64,000 bases of DNA, from positions 234,360 through 298,359 of the forward strand of contig QKYT01000036.1 in assembly GCA_003550305.1 (NCBI GenBank). The letters are read 5' to 3'. Made by a program: the position numbers and the translations under genes. The notes beneath the pieces were generated by a model that saw only the letters and a list, made by a program, of their open reading frames with translations, was not told where the DNA came from and made no database searches. Of the stretch, positions 45,766 to 55,097 are shown one piece after another; position 1 is the first letter of the stretch; every line of letters starts with the position of its first letter. The stretch is from Glomus cerebriforme (taxonomy: Eukaryota > Glomeromycota > Glomeromycetes > Glomerales > Glomeraceae).

Positions 45766-46177
45766 ATATTGACGTTCTTATAAAAATTAAATCTAAATCT
45801 AAAATGGTATTTTTAAAAGATAAATTGTCATAATTTTGATTATTGCAGATTTCTAAAGTAAAAGCTTCCATTTCTTTCGTTACAATAAAATTAAAACTAA
45901 ACAAAATATAAAAGAGATTATTTATAATTAACACTTTTGAATAAAAGTAATTGAATTGTTAAATACTGAAGCTTTATTATTAATTGACATCATAATGCTT
46001 ATTTAATAAAACAATTACGTTCAAGATAATTATTATATTAAATAGAATAAAATTAAAAGTAAAAAATTCTTTCATTGACGAAAATAATGGACTTCTTGGC
46101 AATACTACTGTACTTCATTAAGTCATTTTTTCGAATGGGCCGGGGTTTATGAATTGCATCAATTCAAAATTATTTAC
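45766..46177. other. Spacer between Sel1 pseudogenes
   Basis: AT-rich, no gene seen. Confidence 0.45.
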
Positions 46178-46213
46178 CTTAATTTAGCCAGTAAAGTTTT
46201 TCATACAAATAAA
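46178..46213 (+). promoter_or_regulatory. Diverged Sel1-family promoter block
   Basis: CTTAATTTAGCCAGTAAAGT then TTTTCATACAAATAAA, a looser match to the block at 9591 and 26466, standing upstream of the Sel1 pseudogene. Confidence 0.45.
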
Positions 46214-46240
46214 AGCAATTAATATTTTAAGCAAATTGAT

Positions 46241-46936
46241 AAATAATATTGCTAAAAATAACGAAACAACCGAAACAATTTTGGAATCGGTGCAAAATCA
46301 TGAATAAAATGAATTTTGGTTCCAGTATTATTGGATATTTTTATCAAAATGGTATTGGTTGTAATATTGATAAAAAAATAAAGCATTGGAATTGTATTTA
46401 TTGCTGTTAGGAATGAAACAAGGTTAGAATTTATTATATATAGAAGTATTAATACTATTATTGGAAATATTTATTATACAGTAATTGTTTTATTACAAAG
46501 ATATTATTATAAACAAAATAAACGAGCGCTAGTTCCTATACCATGATGATAACAATAACCTAATTTATATTGACCAAAATTATTTTTTTCATTATTAGCT
46601 GATTAGAATACTAATAAAATCTTTTCTTATAGTAATCTTCTGTCGTTCCCTTTCCACTATAATAGCATTAGGTTAAACTATTTTGACCTAGTGCATATTC
46701 ATTATCAGCTGATTTAGAAACCCATTCAAATGCTTTATCATAATCTCTAACAGTTCCAAATCCTTTCTCATAGCAATGACTAAATATATTGAACTATTGA
46801 ATCACCTTTTATAGCAAATTCTAAATATTTACCAAAGTTACTTAAATACAGTATTCAAGAAGCAGTTATTTGGTATAAAAAAGCTTCAAGTAATGGAAGT
46901 ATAGTACGTGCAAATAATGAATTAAAAAAAAATTAA
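46241..46936 (+). pseudogene. Sel1 pseudogene with an inverted central segment
   Basis: The N-terminal region is on the + strand (about 46241-46523): QNHE then NEFWF, GIGCNID, LELYLL, and INTIIGN with YYKDII in shifted frames. From about 46525 to 46850 the repeats read on the minus strand. In minus order they are KYLEFAIKGDSIVQYI, then ERIWN (the GFG part of a repeat), DKAFEWVSKSADNEYALGQ, and finally GQYKLGYCYHHGIGTSA. At about 46855 the + strand resumes with SIQEAVIWYKKASSNGS and a stop near 46934, which is the natural continuation of GIGTS. So about 325 bases are flipped relative to both flanks. There are several stops. Confidence 0.8.
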
Positions 46937-47746
46937 TAATTTAATGGTCTGACCAAAAGAAATAAAATTACAAGAGTAATTATTTTTCTAAAGAATTTAC
47001 TAGAATAACTATTATAATTAAATCATTATATATATGATCATAATATTATATTATCTTTATTATAAAAAGTTTTAAAGATATAAATAAATAAAAAATTAAG
47101 GGTAATATTCCTTCTTTATTTAGTTGAATGTTATAGGAAAAATAAACCGAAGTTAATAAAATAACCTGAGCTTTGCATTTACTTATAAAACACATACTGT
47201 ATATTGAATGAATTGCTAAGAATATATGAAAGACGAATTCCATCAGAATCTCTTTATAATGGCCAGGGATTTAGTACTTTCCTCATAAATATTAATAATA
47301 ATCTATAATTTTTAATCTTTCTTCTTTAGACTTATATAGTATATAATTATTAACCCAAACACATTAGCAAAAAAAAAATATCGAAGATATTAATGTAATC
47401 ACACAGAAAAAAATAAACTGTCGCGTGATAAGATCATGCAATTATACTACTTCTTCATCGGCTTATCTTAATAAAATAATGAATTCGTCAATTTCTTAAT
47501 ATTTGAATATTTGTTGAATAATTTATTGTCTTTTATGAACGTAATTTATAATAGGAATCTCAATTAATAATGTTTTACTGAAATCATCGACGTTATCAAT
47601 TAAAAAAAAAAAAATCTTTGATTCTAAATTTAATGAAAAATCTAGATAACATATTTGCATTTAAAAAAAATTTTATTGAATGAAAAAAAAAAATCTGATA
47701 AATTATAAGTTAAATATAAATAATAAGTAATTAATTATAATTGATA
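46937..47746. other. Intergenic, no supported gene
   Basis: AT-rich; a short minus-strand ORF at 47046-47243 has no family features. This is the 3' flank of the next Sel1 gene. Confidence 0.45.
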
Positions 47747-48931
47747 TTAGAAAAGGCTTTTATAACAACGATTAATGAATGATATGATATCCAAAATAAT
47801 TACAATAAGATAAATTATTAAATTACCCGTAAAGAATATTTCATAACTACAATTTTTTACATTTTTTTGACCATCTATACATCCATTATTAGAAGATTTA
47901 GTATACCATTCAAATGCTTTCTTACGATCTTGAGAAGTTCCTCTTCCAAGATAATAACAATCACCTAAATTATTTTGACCTTTAGCACATCCATTATTAG
48001 CAGATTTAGTATACCATTCAAATGCTTTCTTATAATCTTTTGTTATTCCTCTTCCATAATAATATAAATTTCCTAAATTAGTTTGACCCAAAGGACATCC
48101 ATTATTAGCAGATTTAGAATACCATTCAAATGCTTCAAAATAATTTTTATATGTTCCAAGTCCATTCTCATAACAAAAACCCAAATTATTTTGACCCAAA
48201 TCATAACCATTCATAGCTGATTTTAAAAAATTATCAAATGCTTTATTATAATTTTTATCAATTCCAAAACCATTTATATAACAAAATCCCAAATTATTTT
48301 GACCTTTAGAACTTCCATTATTAGCAGATTTAGAATACCATTCAAATGCCTTATTAGAATCTTGATTTACACCTTGACCATATTGATAACAATAACCTAA
48401 ATTATATTGAGCTATTGGATCATCTTTTCTAGCTAATTTTAAATATTTAATTACAATATCATTAGAATTAATTAAACTTCTTTCATCTAAGATATGATCT
48501 TTATAATAAAACAATGATAATAAATATTTTCCAATAATTAGATTAATATCTTGTAATTTATTAAAATCATTATCAATCTCATCCACCGATAAAGATAAAA
48601 TTATAGAATTTTGATTTAAAGATATTCTTTCATTTTTAACAGTTAATAAGTATAAATCCAATGCCTTATTTTTATCAATATTACAACCAATACCACATTG
48701 ATAAAAAAATCCAATAATACTAGAAAACAAAAATTCATTTTCTTTATGATTTTGCATTAATTCTAAAATTATTTCAATATTTTCATCAATACTTTTTATC
48801 CATTCGAATAAAATATTTTCAAATTTATAAAGATCATTTGTATTAATAATATTAATGATTTTTAGATAAAAATCTTTTGAAAATTCTTTGATGAAAATTT
48901 CATCTTTTTTAGAAATTTCTGTGATTGACAT
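47747..48931 (-). CDS. Sel1-repeat protein, five repeats and hydrophobic tail
   Basis: The frame is open to 49012, but the start is placed at ATG 48931 (MSITEISKKDE) because the paralogues begin there and the extra N-terminus is encoded by a poly-A/poly-T tract. This gives 394 aa. The N-terminal helical region (IKEFSKDFYLKIINI, MQNHKENEFLFSSIIGFFYQ, LDLYLLTVKNE) precedes the repeats, which begin at AQYNLGYCYQYGQG. Five 36-residue Sel1 repeats follow with the GQNNLGxCY and KAFEWYSKSANNG consensus. After CIDGQ the repeat pattern breaks and ends with NLIIYLIVIILDIISFI, a hydrophobic stretch that could be a C-terminal membrane anchor. It could equally be a read-through of lost repeats into non-coding AT-rich DNA. 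No signal peptide. Role: protein-protein scaffold, by family. Confidence 0.9.
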   Translation of the reverse strand: MSITEISKKDEIFIKEFSKDFYLKIINIINTNDLYKFENILFEWIKSIDENIEIILELMQNHKENEFLFSSIIGFFYQCGIGCNIDKNKALDLYLLTVKNERISLNQNSIILSLSVDEIDNDFNKLQDINLIIGKYLLSLFYYKDHILDERSLINSNDIVIKYLKLARKDDPIAQYNLGYCYQYGQGVNQDSNKAFEWYSKSANNGSSKGQNNLGFCYINGFGIDKNYNKAFDNFLKSAMNGYDLGQNNLGFCYENGLGTYKNYFEAFEWYSKSANNGCPLGQTNLGNLYYYGRGITKDYKKAFEWYTKSANNGCAKGQNNLGDCYYLGRGTSQDRKKAFEWYTKSSNNGCIDGQKNVKNCSYEIFFTGNLIIYLIVIILDIISFINRCYKSLF

Positions 48932-49085
48932 GTTGCTTAGCGTAATGGAAAAAAGAAAAAAAAAAAAAATTTTTTTTTCACCGGGTCGGGTAATTATTAT
49001 AGTGCTCATCATCTGATGATCCTGATGATCACAAATTCACAATAACAATACATAGGAACATATGAAAATCAACAAAATGTTATCT

Positions 49086-49112
49086 AATATAGAAGAATAC
49101 TAACCAAATTAA
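49086..49112 (-). promoter_or_regulatory. Sel1-family promoter block
   Basis: Minus strand: TTAATTTGGTTAGTATTCTT then CTATATT, about 155 bases before ATG 48931. It matches the blocks at 26466 and 30053. Confidence 0.55.
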
Positions 49113-49191
49113 TAAATTATTTTTTTATTTATTTGTTTCAAATTCTGGAAAAAAAAACAAACATTTTTCTTATTTTTTTTAAAAAATAATA

Positions 49192-49390
49192 CTCGCCCTT
49201 ACACAAAATTATATTTTAAATTTTTTTCAAAAATAGCACAATTAAAAAGTCCAAACTATTAATATGTTTATACCGCCCTTACACAAAAAAAATATTGAGA
49301 TTAAAAAAAAAAAANACCAAATTATTAATGCCCTTACACAAAATTACATTTTTAAATTTTTCAAAAATAGTGCAATTAAAAATTTGTTTA
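49192..49390 (+). repeat. Three degenerate direct repeats
   Basis: The motif GCCCTTACACAAAA starts at about 49194, 49275 and 49330, followed in the first and third by TTTTTCAAAAATAG and GCAATTAAAAA. The spacing is irregular (about 80 and 56). An N at 49315 lies within. Confidence 0.7.
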
Positions 49391-49554
49391 AACAAACTTA
49401 TTTTATCTAATCAAAAAGATAAATGATATTAAAAGCATAAATGCTTATGAAAATTTTATGGGGTTAGTTGTCCCCTGATAATAATTCTAATAATTAAAGA
49501 ACTGACCAAAAATTATGCCCAATTGCAGGGGGGTCAGTATTTAATTCAAATTTA

Positions 49555-49945
49555 TTAGATTAAATAAGATCGAAGAGACGATTAACAATTTCACGAATTA
49601 TATTTATATACAGCTGAATATGATAGATTTTGTAGATTTGAATATGATCTATCAAATTATACATTAGAAAATCTACAAATATTTAAATATGATTTTATGC
49701 TTTAATTTAGATTATAGAATTATAATTTCTTCTAATACATGTAGATATAGATTTTAATTAATAAAAATTATAATGTTTACGACCCTTTTTGACAAGACTC
49801 ACAAGAGGTGTGTTAAACAAATTAAATAAAATCGAAGGGACGATTAACAATTTCAATAACCTTATGTTTTAAGAAATTTAAACATTAAATTGAAATATGA
49901 TTTATCAAATTATACATTAGAAAATCTACGAATACCTACAACTTA
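49555..49945 (+). repeat. Two direct repeats of about 130 bases
   Basis: Shared blocks are AAATCGAAGGGACGATTAAC (ATAAGATCGAAGAGACG in the other copy), AATATGATTTATCAAATTAT and ACATTAGAAAATCTACAAAT. Copy 1 is about 49555-49690, copy 2 about 49818-49945. Nature unknown. Confidence 0.65.
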
Positions 49946-50716
49946 AGTCATGATTTATTGATTTTTAATAATCAAAGTTTCTCTCTTAATAAATATTATT
50001 ATTTTATTTTTTTATTAAAATAATGTTTAATTAAAATTATTCAATGATTATACAAATAAACCTGTAAAGAATAAACAAAGAATAACCGATACAATAAAAA
50101 TGCTTATGATTCATTACAAAATCCGTTCAAAATTTCAAATTGATTATTGATTTATACGAGAAAAAATTTGAACATATTTTATCTTTATTTTCAAGTAAAC
50201 GATGTCATGTAATAAATAATGTGCATTTTCACTTGAAATAGATCAATGATCAAATTTATAAACCCTACCCTTTGCATCTAATCATCCAATTATCGACGTA
50301 AAAAATATTTGTATGAGCGTTAAGATATCGGTCAAAGACCGATATAGCCCTATTCAGTAACAATATTATTATCCGTGATAGTGTGTAGCGTGTGCCAATA
50401 TAATGTCGATCAGTATAAAAAAAATATCAGGTACGATTAAAAAAATATATATTAAATTCCACACAATCCAAATGATCGTGTAATACATAATTAGTATAAA
50501 TTAAATATCAAGGTGATCCTAATACGTGAAACCAAAATTTTCTACGCATGAAATTTTAACAAAGAATTAATTAATCTAGTTCTTTATAGATTTAATTGAG
50601 AGTCAAATTTAGAAATTATATAAAGCCGTAGTACTACATTGTTGTACGTTATACTTGTGATATGGCGTCTCATATAAATACAATCATTTGATTCCACCGA
50701 GATTGTCACTTCATTC
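49946..50716. other. Upstream region of the next Sel1 gene
   Basis: No gene. A perfect 9-bp hairpin ATATCGGTC-AAA-GACCGATAT is at 50325-50345. A TATA-like TTATATAAAG near 50614-50625 lies about 95 bases before the ATG; upstream of it the family promoter block is only weakly recognisable. Confidence 0.5.
50325..50345. repeat. Perfect 9-bp hairpin
   Basis: ATATCGGTC faces GACCGATAT with a 3-base loop. No flanking T-tract or gene context explains it. Confidence 0.5.
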
Positions 50717-51775
50717 ATGGAAGATATAAATGCTCCCGAAATTGAAAAATTTTTAAAAAAATTTTTAAGAGATTTTTATCGAAAAATTATTGATATATAT
50801 GATTTTAATACATTTGAAAATATTTTAATCAATTGGATAAAGAATATTAATACTAAAAAAATTTTAAAGTTGTTACAAAATCATAAAGAATATAAATTTT
50901 GGTTTTCTAGTATAATTGGTTTTTTTTATCAATATGGTATTTATTGTAAAGTTGATAAAAATAAAGCATTAGAATTTTATTTATTGGCTATTAAGAATGA
51001 AGAATTATTGAATCAAAAATTTATAAATTTATCTTTATTAGAAGAAATTGATAATGAATTTGAAATATTACAAAATATTAATATTATTATTGGAAAATAT
51101 TTATTATCATTATTTCATTATAAAGATATTATTTCAGATAATAATTTGAGTAAATATTTAAAATCTACCGAGAAAAGTATTTCATTATCTAGATATAATT
51201 TTGAATCTACTAATAATAAATATGCCTTGAGTCAATATAATTTGGGAGAATGTTATTATTATGGAAGAGGAATAACAAAAGATTATAACAAAGCATTTGA
51301 ATGGTATTCAATATCTGCTAATAATGGATGTGCAAAAGGTCAAAATATTTTAGGCCGTTGTTATAAATATGGTAAAGGAGTGGAACAAGATTATTGTAAA
51401 GCATTTGAATGGTATTCTAAATCAGCTAATAATGGATATGCTTTGAGTCAAAATAATTTAGGAGAATGTTATTATTATGGAAGAGGAATAACACAAGATT
51501 TTAATAAAGCATTTGAATGGTATTTTAAATCAGCAAATAATGCATGTGCTCTAGGTCAATATAATTTAGGAAGATGTTATCATTATGGAAAAGGAATAAC
51601 TCGANACGTTAATAAAGCATTTNAATGGTATTCTAAATCAGCAAATAATGGATGTTCTTTAGGTCAATATAAATTAGGAGAATGTTATTATTATGGTAAG
51701 GGAACAACAAAAGATTATAATAAGGCACGTGATTGGTATTCTAAATCGGATTTACTTTGGATTAATATGTTTTAG
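50717..51775 (+). CDS. Sel1-repeat protein, five repeats
   Basis: A single exon of 352 aa from ATG (MEDINAPEIEKFLKKF). The N-terminal helical region (FLRDFYRKIIDIYDFN, LLQNHKEYKFWFSSIIGFFY, ALEFYLLAIKNE) is followed by five 36-residue repeats from SQYNLGECYYYGRG. The fifth ends abnormally as SKSDLLWINMF instead of SKSANNG, and downstream DNA to 51970 retains out-of-frame repeat debris. The gene has probably lost its C-terminal repeats by frameshift. Two Ns (51605 and 51623) lie in repeat four, so the exact sequence there is uncertain. No signal peptide or membrane segment. A TPR-like scaffold by family. Confidence 0.9.
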   Translation: MEDINAPEIEKFLKKFLRDFYRKIIDIYDFNTFENILINWIKNINTKKILKLLQNHKEYKFWFSSIIGFFYQYGIYCKVDKNKALEFYLLAIKNEELLNQKFINLSLLEEIDNEFEILQNINIIIGKYLLSLFHYKDIISDNNLSKYLKSTEKSISLSRYNFESTNNKYALSQYNLGECYYYGRGITKDYNKAFEWYSISANNGCAKGQNILGRCYKYGKGVEQDYCKAFEWYSKSANNGYALSQNNLGECYYYGRGITQDFNKAFEWYFKSANNACALGQYNLGRCYHYGKGITRXVNKAFXWYSKSANNGCSLGQYKLGECYYYGKGTTKDYNKARDWYSKSDLLWINMF

Positions 51776-51970
51776 TGAGGTGAAGGGGTGAAAAAGAATG
51801 AAACTAAATTATTTTTAGAAGAATATTAAGAGCTTTGAGTAGTATTATCAGATAGTTGTTTTAACATTATGGTATTATTGGCATATGAAACATCATAAAA
51901 AGCAGTTGCATGGTATAAGAAAATTTTAAATAATGGAATTAAACCAGTTGAATTAGTTGAATTCAAGTAG
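51776..51970 (+). pseudogene. Lost C-terminal repeats of the preceding Sel1 gene
   Basis: Stops and shifts interrupt sequence that still ends like a final repeat (AVAWYKKILNNGIKPVELVE, with AWYKK as in EAIIWYQ of the 24.9-kb gene), stopping at TAG near 51968. Confidence 0.55.
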
Positions 51971-52098
51971 CACTAGTGTAGAGTGTTTTGCTTGTTTGAT
52001 CAAATGTAAACTTTAATAAAAATTTATTAAATTTTTTTAATATCATCTCACGTGGAATTCATCAACTAATAAATTTTATCATATCCCTATAAAAAAAG

Positions 52099-52303
52099 AA
52101 TTGTTATCAAAAATGTCTGGATTCATTCAGAAAATGTCCTACACGTCCGGAAAAATTGCAATATTCCGGACGTTGAGATATTGTAATTTTTTATAAACCG
52201 CCTAGAAAATGTCTCGGCAAATTAATATTTCAGTATCTGGAATATTGCAATTCTTTGGACATTTTTTTGGACGCATCAGACATTTTTGATGACAATTTCC
52301 GGA
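52099..52303. mobile_element. Foldback element with about 65-bp inverted arms
   Basis: Left arm 52099-52170 (TTATCAAAAATGTCTGG, CGTCCGGAAAAATTGCAATA) and right arm about 52230-52303 are imperfect complements, sharing CAAAAATGTCTG, ATGTCC and ATTGCAATATTCC. The centre holds about 60 bases. It is typical of a MITE. A target duplication could not be fixed. Confidence 0.6.
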
Positions 52304-53799
52304 CATTCTTATTTTATAGAGATATCATAAATATTAAAGGACTCGACACTATTCTTGAGTTCATCCCGGAAGGGATTAATATGGGTTTCTACTTTATAAA
52401 AACGTTTATTGAAAAGTTCCAGATAGCTGTTCAAATAGATGCCATCACCACTTGGATCACCAGATAATTAGTGTATATTACTTACTGACTAGGAAAAATA
52501 GAGTTTATTCTGATATTCCGATTTATATTTGCAACCATATCTGTGGCAATATTCCAATTCGACAGCTCGAATAATAAGGTAATTAATTTATTAATTACGG
52601 GTATAATATCGGTCCATATTAGTACTGTATATCAATATAATTAATAAAGCTATTTTGATGGGAAAAAAAGTCTGTGTCCAGATAATATTCAGAAAATAAA
52701 AAAGTGAGATAATGTCTGGATTATGATTTAACCATTTCACCATGAAAATTAGCAATAACATGATTGTAACTTTCGGTACTACAATCTTGGTTATTTAATA
52801 ATTTTTTAATTACAATATGTAAATATGTATGGATCAATAAAAATCAAATAATTTCATTTTTATTGATCCAATATTGCTCACGCAATAAAAAACATTCATT
52901 TTAAATTTTGAATCAGCTTTACGAGAAGAAAAATAACAATTTGATTCCCTTTTATATCTTTTAGAAACCCCATGAAAAAAATTCTTTTCCGGGAGATAAC
53001 AGAAATACCGGAGAAACATCCGACATATAATGATTCGGAAAATTTTCCGAAACAAGAAGTTCCGTTAAATTATCGTAAAGAAAATCTTTTTTGTTTATAC
53101 TCTAAAAAAAAAAGAATAATACAATTAATCTTCGGGAAGTTACGGATTTGACTCTTAAAATTTATTTGCTTCACATGAATATTTTCATTATTTTTGCATC
53201 GTTAACAAGTTTATTATTTTTAAATTTTAACGATTAGTTAAGTTATTAATTAATTTGGTTAATTTGGTATTAAAAATTAGATCATCGCCGACCAAAACTA
53301 AATTTAGAAATTTTGAATAGTATAAGTATTATTTATTTTTAGATTAACTAAACCATTTTTGAAATAACCAATAAATGATTTGGTACTGTTTTGGTATATC
53401 TTTTTTTGACGAGAGTTAAAACAATATAAACAATGACAAAGACATGGAATATCGTATCGTATTAACCGTAAAAGTCTACCTAAATAATCAAAATAATTTC
53501 TTTGTAAGTAAATGATGAATAGGAAAGTTAACTGTATCGCACAACATAACTTAATCATATTTTGCCATCCCGATGCGAGAAAAAAAAATTTTTAATGATA
53601 AACCTTATTCAAAAAGACATTCGTTCTTATTATAATTTCTAAATCTTCCTGGGCTAAAATCTTTTTTTAATAATAAAAATGTAGTAAACCTTTATCTTTT
53701 GTAATACAATCAGACGAAAGATCTATGTATCACGAATAAAGAAATAAAAAATAAAAAATAATCAAAAAAGATGTGTGTGACCTTATTTGGATCAAAAGA
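52304..53799. other. Intergenic, no supported gene
   Basis: No gene. A perfect 14-bp hairpin (GGATCAATAAAAAT, 52831-52844, against 52856-52869) is present. The short ORFs at 52255-52467, 52834-53055 and 53304-53558 show no family features. Confidence 0.45.
52831..52869. repeat. Perfect 14-bp hairpin
   Basis: GGATCAATAAAAAT and its exact complement across an 11-base loop. No gene is close enough to suggest a role. Confidence 0.55.
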
Positions 53800-53807
53800 T
53801 ATAAATA
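53800..53807 (+). promoter_or_regulatory. TATA box of the small secreted-protein gene
   Basis: TATAAATA, 86 bases before the ATG at 53893, with a poly-T/poly-A tract between. Confidence 0.5.
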
Positions 53808-53892
53808 TTCTTTCTTACTTCTCGGAATAAAAAATATTATTTTTTTTTAAAAAAAAAAAGAAATCAAAATTAATAAAAATAATCTCCACAAA

Positions 53893-54213
53893 ATGAAATT
53901 ATTCACACTTATTTTCACTACTTTATTCCTAGCCTTATGTTTAATTTCCATGATAAATGGTTTACCAACTAACTCATTAAACACAAACAATGATATTATT
54001 CATAGACGAAATGATGTATCCAAAAAGTAAGTTACTTAATAAAATTATTTATTGATGATAATGTTATATTTATAATTACAGTCACTTTATAAGCAGAGTA
54101 TTTAATGACTTTTTTTTTAAAAAAGATTTTTAAAATTTACCAAACGTCGATGTTACAGTGGCGGTTGTGGTGGAAGCGGCGGTCGATCCTCAAACAATCC
54201 AACTCGTACCTAA
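53893..54213 (+). CDS. Small secreted protein, Gly-rich, with dibasic site (two exons)
   Basis: Exon 1 is 53893-54026, with a GTAAGT donor at 54027 and acceptor GTTACAG ending 54158. Exon 2 is 54159-54213, giving 62 aa. A clear signal peptide covers residues 1-23 (MKLFTLIFTTLFLALCLISM, then ING|LPT). The mature peptide has NTNNDIIHRR, a Kex2-like RR site at about 38-39, then NDVSKN and a Gly-rich tail GGCGGSGGRSSNN with one cysteine. The exon 2 frame is supported by the Gly/Ser pattern and GC-rich codons. An alternative acceptor at 54081 would give an unrelated tail (NHFISRVFND), and reading through without splicing stops at once. Small secreted, processed peptides in these fungi are effector candidates; no function is known here. 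Confidence 0.62.
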
Positions 54214-55097
54214 TCTATTTAAAGAACCAAAAGAAATTATAAAAGCCTTTTATAATATTTTGATTATTAATAATAATAATAACATAAATAACTACTTGAA
54301 TCGTTTCTCGTTTAAGACAACAAACGTTAATCAATTGAGAATTTCTCTTTAAAATTTATTATTAAAAGTAAATCGATTTTTTTATCATTTTATTTCTTTG
54401 TAAATTGTAAATGTTTGAATATCATCAAAAAAAAAAATAAATAAATAAATAAATTATCCAATTTAAAAAATGTTTTATCCACGCCATTGTAGTGTCTTAT
54501 TTGTTCAATAATCCAAAAAGGTGAATTTATCGGACATTTCTCGGAAATCACTGATTACAGAAATGATCGAATATGCGGGTTTTATTTGGCCCAATATTTT
54601 TTATTAGCTCAATAATATGATGATCGGCATTCATGCGCAATGATCTAATTATTACACACCTATTTGATAGGGTAGGGCTTTTGCCGACATTGAAACAATA
54701 ACATCAAAAAAAAAAAAAAAAAATTCATGTATAAAATAAATGTATTTCTAAGATTTATACAAAAACATTATAATAGAAAATTATTTAGAAAAATTAAAAT
54801 ATATGTATTAATTAAAAAAAAAAAAAAGAAAATTGAAATCGGTGATGATGATCACACTACCGTCATCTTCATTGCTTTTCCTTTGCATCTTTTATATCAA
54901 ACACACTCTTCCTTTGTCTAATTACAAATCACCAGAACTACTTCTTTAGCTCACTATACAAAAGATTATAATCAATCTTGTCACACAGCATATTTCCCGA
55001 TCTAGTTCATTAAAAAATATATATAAATATAAATTTACTTTTAAAGGAAAATTTGATGTTAAAATTTTTAATTACAATTAAAAGGAATAATTATAAA
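54214..55097. other. Intergenic between secreted-protein and BTB-TLDc genes
   Basis: The two genes converge. It holds a tandem AATAAATAAATAAA tract near 54440 and A runs at 54710-54720 and 54815-54830. The frame 54727-54921 is poly-Lys chance coding. Confidence 0.5.

Noticed and set aside
48932..49012. Upstream start (MMSTIIITRPG) for the 47.7-kb Sel1 gene
   Set aside because: The extra residues come from a poly-A/poly-T tract and are absent from all paralogues; ATG 48931 fits the family.
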